Below, piece after piece: positions 23,870 through 37,440 of a stretch of DNA of 64,000 bases. The notes below the pieces were generated by a model. It worked only from the letters and a program-made list of their open reading frames with translations. It was not told where the DNA came from and made no database searches. The first letter of the stretch is position 1; every line of letters begins with the position of its first letter. Made by a program: the position numbers and the translations under genes. This stretch comes from Hippasteria phrygiana. Lineage: Eukaryota > Echinodermata > Asteroidea > Valvatida > Goniasteridae. The DNA is taken from assembly GCA_037893225.1 (NCBI GenBank), contig JAZGUH010000535.1, forward strand, positions 1-64,000, written 5' to 3'.

Positions 23870-25955
23870 TTGTGGAGAAAATTCAAACCTCGCAATGTTT
23901 ATTTTCTTCCCGGCCACCATCTGTGTGCAGATTACCTTTTATTTATTGCTCCATGCCTGTCAAATTCTCTGGGGTATGGACTTGCTTTACTCATTCATAA
24001 TTGCATGCAATATCAACCAAATTCAGTAATTTTGACATGTATGGATAGCTTAGATCTGGCGCTACATGTTGCAATTATCGGCGGCTTCTTAGAGTTAACA
24101 CTTGTGGAGAAAATTCAAACCTCGCAAAGTTTATTTTCTTTCCGGCCAACATCTGTGTGCATATTACCGTCTATTTATTGCTCCACGCCTGTCAAATTCC
24201 CTAGGGTATGACTTGCTTTACTCATTCATAATTGCATGAAATATCAACCAAATTCAGTAATTTTGACATGTATGGATAGCTTAGATCTGGCGCTACATGT
24301 TGCAATTATCGGCGGCTTCTTAGAGTTAACACTTGTGGAGAAAATTCAAACCTCGCAATGTTTATTTTCTTCCCGGCCACCATCTGTGTGCAGATTACCT
24401 TTTATTTATTGCTCCATGCCTGTCAAATTCCCTGGGGTATGGACTTGCTCTACTCATTCATAATTGCATGAAATATCAACCAAATACAGTAATTTTGACA
24501 TGTATGGATAGCTTAGATCTGGCGCTACATGTTGCAATCATCGGCGGCTTCCTAGAGTTAAAACTTGTGGAGAAAATTCAAACCTCGCAATGTTTATTTT
24601 CTTTCCGGCCAACATCTGTGTACATGTTACCGTCTATTTATTGCTCCATGCATGTCAAATTCCCTGGGGTATGGACTTGCTTTACTCATTCATAATTGCA
24701 TGAAATATCAACCAAATTCAGTAATTTTGGCATGTATGGATAGCTTAGATCTGGCGCTACATGTTGCAATTATCGGCGGCTTCTTAGAGTTAACACTTGT
24801 GGAGAAAATTCAAACCTCGCAATGTTTATTTTCTTCCCGGCCACCATCTGTGTGCAGATTACCTTTTATTTATTGCTCCATGCCTGTCAAATTCCCTGGG
24901 GTATGGACTTGCTTTACTCATTCATAATTGCATGAAATATCAACCAAATACAGTAATTTTGACATGTATGGATAGCTTAGATCTGGCGCTACATGTTGCA
25001 ATCATCGGCGGCTTCCTAGAGTTAAAACTTGTGGAGAAAATTCAAACCTCGCAATGTTTATTTTCTTTCCGGCCAACATCTGTGTGCATATTACCTTCTA
25101 TTTATTGCTCCATGCCTGTCAAATTCCCTGGGGTATGGACTTGCTCTACTCATTCATAATTGCATGAAATATCAACCAAATACAGTAATTTTGACATGTA
25201 TGGATAGCTTAGATCTGGCGCTACATGTTGCAATCATCGGCGGCTTCTTAGAGTTAAAACTTGTGGAGAAAATTCAAACCTCGCAATGTTTATTTTCTTT
25301 CCGGCCAACATCTGTGTACATGTTACCGTCTATTTATTGCTCCATGCATGTCAAATTCCCTAGGGTATGACTTGCTTTACTCATTCATAATTGCATTAAA
25401 TATCAACCAAATACAGTAATTTTGACATGTATGGATAGCTTAGATCTGGCGCTACATGTTGCAATCATCGGCGGCTTCCTAGAGTTAAAACTTGTGGAGA
25501 AAATTCAAACCTCGCAATGTTTATTTTCTTTCCGGCCAACATCTGTGTGCATATTACCTTCTATTTATTGCTCCATGCCTGTCAAATTCCCTGGGGTATG
25601 GACTTGCTCTACTCATTCATAATTGCATGAAATATCAACCAAATACAGTAATTTTGACATGTATGGATAGCTTAGATCTGGCGCTACATGTTGCAATCAT
25701 CGGCGGCTTCCTAGAGTTAAAACTTGTGGAGAAAATTCAAACCTCGCAATGTTTATTTTCTTTCCGGCCAACATCTGTGTACATGTTACCGTCTATTTAT
25801 TGCTCCATGCATGTCAAATTCCCTGGGGTATGGACTTGCTTTACTCATTCATAATTGCATGAAATATCAACCAAATTCAGTAATTTTGACATGTATGGAT
25901 AGCTTAGATCTGGCGCTACATGTTGCAATTATCGGCGGCTTCTTAGAGTTAACAC
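23870..25955 (+). repeat. HOR unit 5 (short, 9 monomers, 2,086 bp)
   Basis: The order is B* D* B C B A C A C, lacking the A' B pair of full units (463 bp = 231 + 232). The fused monomer 25029 begins with the left haplotype of A' (TTCCTAGAG, near 25016) and continues with the A-type ACCTTC (25096), so the deletion joint lies in that roughly 80-bp stretch. The rest matches units 1, 3 and 4. Confidence 0.9.
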
Positions 25956-27345
25956 TTGTGGAGAAAATTCAAACCTCGCAATGTTTATTTTCTTCCCGGC
26001 CACCATCTGTGTGCAGATTACCTTTTATTTATTGCTCCATGCCTGTCAAATTCTCTGGGGTATGGACTTGCTTTACTCATTCATAATTGCATGCAATATC
26101 AACCAAATTCAGTAATTTTGACATGTATGGATAGCTTAGATCTGGCGCTACATGTTGCAATTATCGGCGGCTTCTTAGAGTTAACACTTGTGGAGAAAAT
26201 TCAAACCTCGCAAAGTTTATTTTCTTTCCGGCCAACATCTGTGTGCATATTACCGTCTATTTATTGCTCCACGCCTGTCAAATTCCCTAGGGTATGACTT
26301 GCTTTACTCATTCATAATTGCATGAAATATCAACCAAATTCAGTAATTTTGACATGTATGGATAGCTTAGATCTGGCGCTACATGTTGCAATTATCGGCG
26401 GCTTCTTAGAGTTAACACTTGTGGAGAAAATTCAAACCTCGCAATGTTTATTTTCTTCCCGGCCACCATCTGTGTGCAGATTACCTTTTATTTATTGCTC
26501 CATGCCTGTCAAATTCCCTGGGGTATGGACTTGCTCTACTCATTCATAATTGCATGAAATATCAACCAAATACAGTAATTTTGACATGTATGGATAGCTT
26601 AGATCTGGCGCTACATGTTGCAATCATCGGCGGCTTCCTAGAGTTAAAACTTGTGGAGAAAATTCAAACCTCGCAATGTTTATTTTCTTTCCGGCCAACA
26701 TCTGTGTACATGTTACCGTCTATTTATTGCTCCATGCATGTCAAATTCCCTGGGGTATGGACTTGCTTTACTCATTCATAATTGCATGAAATATCAACCA
26801 AATTCAGTAATTTTGGCATGTATGGATAGCTTAGATCTGGCGCTACATGTTGCAATTATCGGCGGCTTCTTAGAGTTAACACTTGTGGAGAAAATTCAAA
26901 CCTCGCAATGTTTATTTTCTTCCCGGCCACCATCTGTGTGCAGATTACCTTTTATTTATTGCTCCATGCCTGTCAAATTCCCTGGGGTATGGACTTGCTT
27001 TACTCATTCATAATTGCATGAAATATCAACCAAATACAGTAATTTTGACATGTATGGATAGCTTAGATCTGGCGCTACATGTTGCAATCATCGGCGGCTT
27101 CCTAGAGTTAAAACTTGTGGAGAAAATTCAAACCTCGCAATGTTTATTTTCTTTCCGGCCAACATCTGTGTGCATATTACCGTCTATTTATTGCTCCATG
27201 CCTGTCAAATTCCCTAGGGTATGACTTGCTTTACTCATTCATAATTGCATGAAATATCAACCAAATTCAGTAATTTTGACATGTATGGATAGCTTAGATC
27301 TGGCGCTACATGTTGCAATTATCGGCGGCTTCTTAGAGTTAACAC
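25956..27345 (+). repeat. HOR unit 6 (partial: B* D* B C B A')
   Basis: The first six monomers follow the HOR, including TTTTGGCATG at 26816. The seventh, B (27346), fits both the HOR and the flanking order, but the next monomer is E (27578), not A. The regular HOR therefore ends at or near 27346-27577. Confidence 0.9.
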
Positions 27346-28735
27346 TTGTGGAGAAAATTCAAACCTCGCAATGTTTATTTTCTTCCCGGCCACCATCTGT
27401 GTGCAGATTACCTTTTATTTATTGCTCCATGCCTGTCAAATTCCCTGGGGTATGGACTTGCTTTACTCATTCATAATTGCATGAAATATCAACCAAATAC
27501 AGTAATTTTGACATGTATGGATAGCTTAGATCTGGCGCTACATGTTGCAATTATCGGCGGCTTCTTAGAGTTAACACTTGTGGAGAAAATTCAAACCTCG
27601 CAATGTTTATTTTCTTTCCGGCCAACATCTGTGTACATATTACCGTCTATTTATTGCTCCATGCATGTCAAATTCCCTGGGGTATGGACTTGCTTTATTC
27701 ATTCATAATTGCATGAAATATCAACCAAATGCAGTAATTTTGACATGTATGGATAGCTTAGATCTGGCGCTACATGTTGCAATCATCGGCGGCTTCCTAG
27801 AGTTAAAACTTGTGGAGAAAATTCAAACCTCGCAATGTTTATTTTCTTTCCGGCCAACATCTGTGTGCATATTACCTTCTATTTATTGCTCCATGCCTGT
27901 CAAATTCCCTGGGGTATGACTTGCTTTACTCATTCATAATTGCATGAAATATCAACCAAATTCAGTAATTTTGACATGTATGGATAGCTTAGATCTGGCG
28001 CTACATGTTGCAATTATCGGCGGCTTCTTAGAGTTAAAACTTGTGGAGAAAATTCAAACCTCGCAATGTTTATTTTCTTTCCGGCCAACATCTGTGTGCA
28101 TATTACCTTCTATTTATTGCTCCATGCCTGTCAAATTCCCTAGGGTATGACTTGCTTTACTCATTCATAATTGCATGAAATATAAACCAAATACAGTAAT
28201 TTTGACATGTATGGATAGCTTAGATCTGGCGCTACATGTTGCAATCATCGGCGGCTTCTTAGAGTTAAAACTTGTGGAGAAAATTCAAACCTCGCAATGT
28301 TTATTTTCTTTCCGGCCAACATCTGTGTGCATATTACCTTCTATTTATTGCTCCATGCCTGTCAAATTCCCTGGGGTATGGACTTGCTCTACTCATTCAT
28401 AATTGCATTAAATATCAACCAAATACAGTAATTTTGACATGTATGGATAGCTTAGATCTGGCGCTACATGTTGCAATCATCGGCGGCTTCCTAGAGTTAA
28501 AACTTGTGGAGAAAATTCAAACCTCGCAATGTTTATTTTCTTTCCGGCCAACATCTGTGGGCATATTACCTTCTATTTATTGCTCCATGCCTGTCAAATT
28601 CCCTGGGGTATGGACTTGCTCTACTCATTCATAATTGCATGAAATATCAACCAAATACAGTAATTTTGACATGTATGGATAGCTTAGATCTGGCGCTACA
28701 TGTTGCAATCATCGGCGGCTTCCTAGAGTTAAAAC
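27346..28735 (+). repeat. Right flank copy of the block that brackets the HOR (B E A A A A)
   Basis: This is the partner of 12515-13904. It differs by a private TGTGGGCAT change in its last A monomer (near 28560). The following C (28736) and TCTCT B (28968) match 14137 and 14369 at a spacing of 14,599, one monomer less, because the chimeric monomer at 13905 is absent here. Confidence 0.85.
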
Positions 28736-29333
28736 TTGTGGAGAAAATTCAAACCTCGCAATGTTTATTTTCTTTCCGGCCAACATCTGTGTACATGTTA
28801 CCGTCTATTTATTGCTCCATGCATGTCAAATTCCCTAGGGTATGGACTTGCTTTACTCATTCATAATTGCATGAAATATCAACCAAATTCAGTAATTTTG
28901 ACATGTATGGATAGCTTAGATCTGGCGCTACATGTTGCAATTATCGGCGGCTTCTTAGAGTTAACACTTGTGGAGAAAATTCAAACCTCGCAATGTTTAT
29001 TTTCTTCCCGGCCACCATCTGTGTGCAGATTACCTTTTATTTATTGCTCCATGCCTGTCAAATTCTCTGGGGTATGGACTTGCTTTACTCATTCATAATT
29101 GCATGAAATATCAACCAAATTCAGTAATTTTGACATGTATGGATAGCTTAGATCTGGCGCTACATGTTGCAATTATCGGCGGCTTCTTAGAGTTAACACT
29201 TGTGGAGAAAATTCAAACCTCGCAAAGTTTATTTTCTTTCCGGCCAACATCTGTGTGCATATTACCGTCTATTTATTGCTCCACGCCTGTCAAATTCCCT
29301 AGGGTATGACTTGCTTTACTCATTCATAATTGC

Positions 29334-30720
29334 ATGAAATATCAACCAAATTCAGTAATTTTGACATGTATGGATAGCTTAGATCTGGCGCTACATGTTG
29401 CAATTATCGGCGGCTTCTTAGAGTTAACACTTGTGGAGAAAATTCAAACCTCGCAATGTTTATTTTCTTCCCGGCCACCATCTGTGTGCAGATTACCTTT
29501 TATTTATTGCTCCATGCCTGTCAAATTCCCTGGGGTATGGACTTGCTTTACTCATTCATAATTGCATGAAATATCAACCAAATACAGTAATTTTGACATG
29601 TATGGATAGCTTAGATCTGGCGCTACATGTTGCAATTATCGGCGGCTTCTTAGAGTTAACACTTGTGGAGAAAATTCAAACCTCGCAATGTTTATTTTCT
29701 TTCCGGCCAACATCTGTGTACATATTACCGTCTATTTATTGCTCCATGCATGTCAAATTCCCTGGGGTATGGACTTGCTTTATTCATTCATAATTGCATG
29801 AAATATCAACCAAATGCAGTAATTTTGACATGTATGGATAGCTTAGATCTGGCGCTACATGTTGCAATCATCGGCGGCTTCCTAGAGTTAAAACTTGTGG
29901 AGAAAATTCAAACCTCGCAATGTTTATTTTCTTTCCGGCCAACATCTGTGTGCATATTACCTTCTATTTATTGCTCCATGCCTGTCAAATTCCCTGGGGT
30001 ATGGACTTGCTTTACTCATTCATAATTGCATGAAATATCAACCAAATTCAGTAATTGTGACATGTATGGATAGCTTAGATCTGGCGCTACATGTTGCAAT
30101 TATCGGCGGCTTCTTAGAGTTAAAACTTGTGGAGAAAATTCAAACCTCGCAATGTGTATTTTCTTTCCGGCCAACATCTGTGTGCATATTACCTTCTATT
30201 TATTGCTCCATGCCTGTCAAATTCCCTGGGGTATGACTTGCTTTACTCATTCATAATTGCATGAAATATCAACCAAATTCAGTAATTTTGACATGTATGG
30301 ATAGCTTAGATCTGGCGCTACATGTTGCAATTATCGGCGGCTTCTTAGAGTTAAAACTTGTGGAGAAAATTCAAACCTCGCAATGTTTATTTTCTTTCCG
30401 GCCAACATCTGTGTGCATATTACCTTCTATTTATTGCTCCATGCCTGTCAAATTCCCTAGGGTATGACTTGCTTTACTCATTCATAATTGCATGAAATAT
30501 AAACCAAATACAGTAATTTTGACATGTATGGATACCTTAGATCTGGCGCTACATGTTGCAATCATCGGCGGCTTCTTAGAGTTAAAACTTGTGGAGAAAA
30601 TTCAAACCTCGCAATGTTTATTTTCTTTCCGGCCAACATCTGTGTGCATATTACCTTCTATTTATTGCTCCATGCCTGTCAAATTCCCTGGGGTATGGAC
30701 TTGCTCTACTCATTCATAAT
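29334..30720 (+). repeat. Domain 3 long-range duplicate, copy 1
   Basis: The segment B E A A A A carries rare shared changes: AATTGTGACATG (near 30056) and GCAATGTGTATT (near 30154). Both recur at a spacing of 6,720 bp (29 monomers) at 36776 and 36874. The copies run together from about 29334/36054 to about 30720/37440 and then diverge. Private changes here include GGATACCTTAG near 30535 and AAATGCAG near 30740. Confidence 0.85.
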
Positions 30721-33369
30721 TGCATTAAATATCAACCAAATGCAGTAATTTTGACATGTATGGATAGCTTAGATCTGGCGCTACATGTTGCAATTATCGG
30801 CGGCTTCTTAGAGTTAAAACTTGTGGAGAAAATTCAAACCTCGCAATGTTTATTTTCTTTCCGGCCAACATCTGTGTGCATATTACCTTCTATTTATTGC
30901 TCCATGCCTGTCAAATTCCCTAGGGTATGACTTGCTTTACTCATTCATAATTGCATGAAATATAAACCAAATACAGTAATTTTGACATGTATGGATAGCT
31001 TAGATCTGGCGCTACATGTTGCAATCATCGGCGGCTTCTTAGAGTTAAAACTTGTGGAGAAAATTCAAACCTCGCAATGTTTATTTTCTTTCCGGCCAAC
31101 ATCTGTGTGCATATTACCTTCTATTTATTGCTCCATGCCTGTCAAATTCCCTGGGGTATGGACTTGCTCTACTCATTCATAATTGCATTAAATATCAACC
31201 AAATACAGTAATTTTGACATGTATGGATAGCTTAGATCTGGCGCTACATGTTGCAATCATCGGCGGCTTCCTAGAGTTAAAACTTGTGGAGAAAATTCAA
31301 ACCTCGCAATGTTTATTTTCTTTCCGGCCAACATCTGTGTGCATATTACCTTCTATTTATTGCTCCATGCCTGTCAAATTCCCTGGGGTATGGACTTGCT
31401 CTACTCATTCATAATTGCATGAAATATCAACCAAATACAGTAATTTTGACATGTATGGATAGCTTAGATCTGGCGCTACATGTTGCAATCATCGGCGGCT
31501 TCCTAGAGTTAAAACTTGTGGAGAAAATTCAAACCTCGCAATGTTTATTTTCTTTCCGGCCAACATCTGTGTACATGTTACCGTCTATTTATTGCTCCAT
31601 GCATGTCAAATTCCCTAGGGTATGACTTGCTTTACTCATTCATAATTGCATGAAATATAAACCAAATACAGTAATTTTGACATGTATGGATAGCTTAGAT
31701 CTGGCGCTACATGTTGCAATCATCGGCGGCTTCTTAGAGTTAAAACTTGTGGAGAAAATTCAAACCTCGCAATGTTTATTTTCTTTCCGGCCAACATCTG
31801 TGTGCATATTACCTTCTATTTATTGCTCCATGCCTGTCAAATTCCCTGGGGTATGGACTTGCTCTACTCATTCATAATTGCATTAAATATCAACCAAATA
31901 CAGTAATTTTGACATGTATGGATAGCTTAGATCTGGCGCTACATGTTGCAATCATCGGCGGCTTCCTAGAGTTAAAACTTGTGGAGAAAATTCAAACCTC
32001 GCAATGTTTATTTTCTTTCCGGCCAACATCTGTGTGCATATTACCTTCTATTTATTGCTCCATGCCTGTCAAATTCCCTGGGGTATGGACTTGCTCTACT
32101 CATTCATAATTGCATGAAATATCAACCAAATACAGTAATTTTGACATGTATGGATAGCTTAGATCTGGCGCTACATGTTGCAATCATCGGCGGCTTCCTA
32201 GAGTTAAAACTTGTGGAGAAAATTCAAACCTCGCAATGTTTATTTTCTTTCCGGCCAACATCTGTGTACATGTTACCGTCTATTTATTGCTCCATGCATG
32301 TCAAATTCCCTGGGGTATGGACTTGCTTTACTCATTCATAATTGCATGAAATATCAACCAAATTCAGTAATTTTGACATGTATGGATAGCTTAGATCTGG
32401 CGCTACATGTTGCAATTATCGGCGGCTTCTTAGAGTTAACACTTGTGGAGAAAATTCAAACCTCGCAATGTTTATTTTCTTCCCGGCCACCATCTGTGTG
32501 CAGATTACCTTTTATTTATTGCTCCATGCCTGTCAAATTCCCTGGGGTATGGACTTCCTCTACTCATTCATAATTGCATGAAATATCAACCAAATACAGT
32601 AATTTTGACATGTATGGATAGCTTAGATCTGGCGCTACATGTTGCAATCATCGGCGGCTTCCTAGAGTTAAAACTTGTGGAGAAAATTCAAACCTCGCAA
32701 TGTTTATTTTCTTTCCGGCCAACATCTGTGTACATGTTACCGTCTATTTATTGCTCCATGCATGTCAAATTCCCTGGGGTATGGACTTGCTTTACTCATT
32801 CATAATTGCATGAAATATCAACCAAATTCAGTAATTTTGACATGTATGGATAGCTTAGATCTGGCGCTACATGTTGCAATTATCGGCGGCTTCTTAGAGT
32901 TAACACTTGTGGAGAAAATTCAAACCTCGCAATGTTTATTTTCTTCCCGGCCACCATCTGTGTGCAGATTACCTTTTATTTATTGCTCCATGCCTGTCAA
33001 ATTCTCTGGGGTATGGACTTGCTTTACTCATTCATAATTGCATGAAATATCAACCAAATTCAGTAATTTTGACATGTATGGATAGCTTAGATCTGGCGCT
33101 ACATGTTGCAATTATCGGCGGCTTCTTAGAGTTAACACTTGTGGAGAAAATTCAAACCTCGCAAAGTTTATTTTCTTTCCGGCCAACATCTGTGTGCATA
33201 TTACCGTCTATTTATTGCTCCATGCCTGTCAAATTCCCTAGGGTATGACTTGCTTTACTCATTCATAATTGCATGAAATATCAACCAAATTCAGTAATTT
33301 TGACATGTATGGATAGCTTAGATCTGGCGCTACATGTTGCAATTATCGGCGGCTTCTTAGAGTTAACAC

Positions 33370-34528
33370 TTGTGGAGAAAATTCAAACCTCGCAATGTTT
33401 ATTTTCTTCCCGGCCACCATCTGTGTGCAGATTACCTTTTATTTATTGCTCCATGCCTGTCAAATTCCCTGGGGTATGGACTTGCTTTACTCATTCATAA
33501 TTGCATGAAATATCAACCAAATACAGTAATTTTGACATGTATGGATAGCTTAGATCTGGCGCTACATGTTGCAATTATCGGCGGCTTCTTAGAGTTAACA
33601 CTTGTGGAGAAAATTCAAACCTCGCAATGTTTATTTTCTTTCCGGCCAACATCTGTGTACATATTACCGTCTATTTATTGCTCCATGCATGTCAAATTCC
33701 CTGGGGTATGGACTTGCTTTATTCATTCATAATTGCATGAAATATCAACCAAATGCAGTAATTTTGACATGTATGGATAGCTTAGATCTGGCGCTACATG
33801 TTGCAATCATCGGCGGCTTCCTAGAGTTAAAACTTGTGGAGAAAATTCAAACCTCGCAATGTTTATTTTCTTTCCGGCCAACATCTGTGTACATGTTACC
33901 GTCTATTTATTGCTCCATGCATGTCAAATTCCCTGGGGTATGGACTTGCTTTACTCATTCATAATTGCATGAAATATCAACCAAATTCAGTAATTTTGAC
34001 ATGTATGGATAGCTTAGATCTGGCGCTACATGTTGCAATTATCGGCGGCTTCTTAGAGTTAACACTTGTGGAGAAAATTCAAACCTCGCAATGTTTATTT
34101 TCTTCCCGGCCACCATCTGTGTGCAGATTACCTTTTATTTATTGCTCCATGCCTGTCAAATTCTCTGGGGTATGGACTTGCTTTACTCATTCATAATTGC
34201 ATGAAATATCAACCAAATTCAGTAATTTTGACATGTATGGATAGCTTAGATCTGGCGCTACATGTTGCAATTATCGGCGGCTTCTTAGAGTTAACACTTG
34301 TGGAGAAAATTCAAACCTCGCAATGTTTATTTTCTTTCCGGCCAACATCTGTGTGCATATTACCGTCTATTTATTGCTCCATGCCTGTCAAATTCCCTAG
34401 GGTATGACTTGCTTTACTCATTCATAATTGCATGAAATATCAACCAAATTCAGTAATTTTGACATGTATGGATAGCTTAGATCTGGCGCTACATGTTGCA
34501 ATTATCGGCGGCTTCTTAGAGTTAACAC
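33370..34528 (+). repeat. Five-monomer unit B E C B A' (1,159 bp)
   Basis: Monomers at 33370, 33602, 33834, 34066 and 34298. The same order B E C B follows directly at 34529-35456, with D (35457) in place of A' as the fifth. The fourth B carries TCTCTGGGG. This looks like a young local duplication. Confidence 0.8.
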
Positions 34529-35687
34529 TTGTGGAGAAAATTCAAACCTCGCAATGTTTATTTTCTTCCCGGCCACCATCTGTGTGCAGATTACCTTTTA
34601 TTTATTGCTCCATGCCTGTCAAATTCCCTGGGGTATGGACTTGCTTTACTCATTCATAATTGTATGAAATATCAACCAAATACAGTAATTTTGACATGTA
34701 TGGATAGCTTAGATCTGGCGCTACATGTTGCAATTATCGGCGGCTTCTTAGAGTTAACACTTGTGGAGAAAATTCAAACCTCGCAATGTTTATTTTCTTT
34801 CCGGCCAACATCTGTGTACATATTACCGTCTATTTATTGCTCCATGCATGTCAAATTCCCTGGGGTATGGACTTGCTTTATTCATTCATAATTGCATGAA
34901 ATATCAACCAAATGCAGTAATTTTGACATGTATGGATAGCTTAGATCTGGCGCTACATGTTGCAATCATCGGCGGCTTCCTAGAGTTAAAACTTGTGGAG
35001 AAAATTCAAACCTCGCAATGTTTATTTTCTTTCCGGCCAACATCTGTGTACATGTTACCGTCTATTTATTGCTCCATGCATGTCAAATTCCCTGGGGTAT
35101 GGACTTGCTTTACTCATTCATAATTGCATGAAATATCAACCAAATTCAGTAATTTTGACATGTATGGATAGCTTAGATCTGGCGCTACATGTTGCAATTA
35201 TCGGCGGCTTCTTAGAGTTAACACTTGTGGAGAAAATTCAAACCTCGCAATGTTTATTTTCTTCCCGGCCACCATCTGTGTGCAGATTACCTTTTATTTA
35301 TTGCTCCATGCCTGTCAAATTCTCTGGGGTATGGACTTGCTTTACTCATTCATAATTGCATGAAATATCAACCAAATTCAGTAATTTTGACATGTATGGA
35401 TAGCTTAGATCTGGCGCTACATGTTGCAATTATCGGCGGCTTCTTAGAGTTAACACTTGTGGAGAAAATTCAAACCTCGCAAAGTTTATTTTCTTTCCGG
35501 CCAACATCTGTGTGCATATTACCGTCTATTTATTGCTCCATGCCTGTCAAATTCCCTAGGGTATGACTTGCTTTACTCATTCATAATTGCATGAAATATC
35601 AACCAAATTCAGTAATTTTGACATGTATGGATAGCTTAGATCTGGCGCTACATGTTGCAATTATCGGCGGCTTCTTAGAGTTAACAC
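34529..35687 (+). repeat. Five-monomer unit B E C B D (1,159 bp)
   Basis: This is the second copy of the five-monomer motif that starts at 33370. It has a private TTGTATG (near 34662) and ends in a 231-bp D instead of A'. The A'/D swap is one site cluster (GCAATG versus GCAAAG), so conversion within the last monomer is enough to explain it. Confidence 0.8.
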
Positions 35688-36053
35688 TTGTGGAGAAAAT
35701 TCAAACCTCGCAATGTTCATTTTCTTCCCGGCCACCATCTGTGTGCAGATTACCTTTTATTTATTGCTCCATGCCTGTCAAATTCCCTGGGGTATGGACT
35801 TGCTTTACTCATTCATAATTGCATGAAATATCAACCAAATACAGTAATTTTGACATGTATGGATAGCTTAGATCTGGCGCTACATGTTGCAATCATTGGC
35901 GGCTTCCTAGAGTTAAAACTTGTGGAGAAAATTCAAACCTCGCAATGTTTATTTTCTTTCCGGCCAACATCTGTGTGCATATTACCGTCTATTTATTGCT
36001 CCATGCCTGTCAAATTCCCTAGGGTATGACTTGCTTTACTCATTCATAATTGC

Positions 36054-37440
36054 ATGAAATATCAACCAAATTCAGTAATTTTGACATGTATGGATAGCTT
36101 AGATCTGGCGCTACATGTTGCAATTATCGGCGGCTTCTTAGAGTTAACACTTGTGGAGAAAATTCAAACCTCGCAATGTTTATTTTCTTCCCGGCCACCA
36201 TCTGTGTGCAGATTACCTTTTATTTATTGCTCCATGCCTGTCAAATTCCCTGGGGTATGGACTTGCTTTACTCATTCATAATTGCATGAAATATCAACCA
36301 AATACAGTAATTTTGACATGTATGGATAGCTTAGATCTGGCGCTACATGTTGCAATTATCGGCGGCTTCTTAGAGTTAACACTTGTGGAGAAAATTCAAA
36401 CCTCGCAATGTTTATTTTCTTTCCGGCCAACATCTGTGTACATATTACCGTCTATTTATTGCTCCATGCATGTCAAATTCCCTGGGGTATGGACTTGCTT
36501 TATTCATTCATAATTGCATGAAATATCAACCAAATGCAGTAATTTTGACATGTATGGATAGCTTAGATCTGGCGCTACATGTTGCAATCATCGGCGGCTT
36601 CCTAGAGTTAAAACTTGTGGAGAAAATTCAAACCTCGCAATGTTTATTTTCTTTCCGGCCAACATCTGTGTGCATATTACCTTCTATTTATTGCTCCATG
36701 CCTGTCAAATTCCCTGGGGTATGGACTTGCTTTACTCATTCATAATTGCATGAAATATCAACCAAATTCAGTAATTGTGACATGTATGGATAGCTTAGAT
36801 CTGGCGCTACATGTTGCAATTATCGGCGGCTTCTTAGAGTTAAAACTTGTGGAGAAAATTCAAACCTCGCAATGTGTATTTTCTTTCCGGCCAACATCTG
36901 TGTGCATATTACCTTCTATTTATTGCTCCATGCCTGTCAAATTCCCTGGGGTATGACTTGCTTTACTCATTCATAATTGCATGAAATATCAACAAAATTC
37001 AGTAATTTTGACATGTATGGATAGCTTAGATCTGGCGCTACATGTTGCAATTATCGGCGGCTTCTTAGAGTTAAAACTTGTGGAGAAAATTCAAACCTCG
37101 CAATGTTTATTTTCTTTCCGGCCAACATCTGTGTGCATATTACCTTCTATTTATTGCTCCATGCCTGTCAAATTCCCTAGGGTATGACTTGCTTTACTCA
37201 TTCATAATTGCATGAAATATAAACCAAATACAGTAATTTTGACATGTATGGATAGCTTAGATCTGGCGCTACATGTTGCAATCATCGGCGGCTTCTTAGA
37301 GTTAAAACTTGTGGAGAAAATTCAAACCTCGCAATGTTTATTTTCTTTCCGGCCAACATCTGTGTGCATATTACCTTCTATTTATTGCTCCATGCCTGTC
37401 AAATTCCCTGGGGTATGGACTTGCTCTACTCATTCATAAT
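36054..37440 (+). repeat. Domain 3 long-range duplicate, copy 2
   Basis: This is the partner of 29334-30720, with the same AATTGTGAC and AATGTGTATT pair. A private change here is ATCAACAAAATTC near 36990, where the normal text is ATCAACCAAATTC. Confidence 0.85.

Larger units (their letters stand above)
14369..27345 (+). repeat. Domain 2: 11-monomer higher-order repeat array
   Basis: Unit order is B* D* B C B A' B A C A C, where B* has TCTCTGGGG and CATGCAAT, and D* has CCACGCC in place of CCATGCC. B* starts fall at 14369, 16918, 18772, 21321, 23870 and 25956, giving unit lengths of 2549, 1854, 2549, 2549 and 2086 bp and a last partial unit. A length of 2,549 is exactly eight 232-bp plus three 231-bp monomers. 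Full units look near-identical by their variant sites, while monomers within a unit differ at many sites. That is the defining signature of HOR amplification. No gene is present. Confidence 0.95.
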
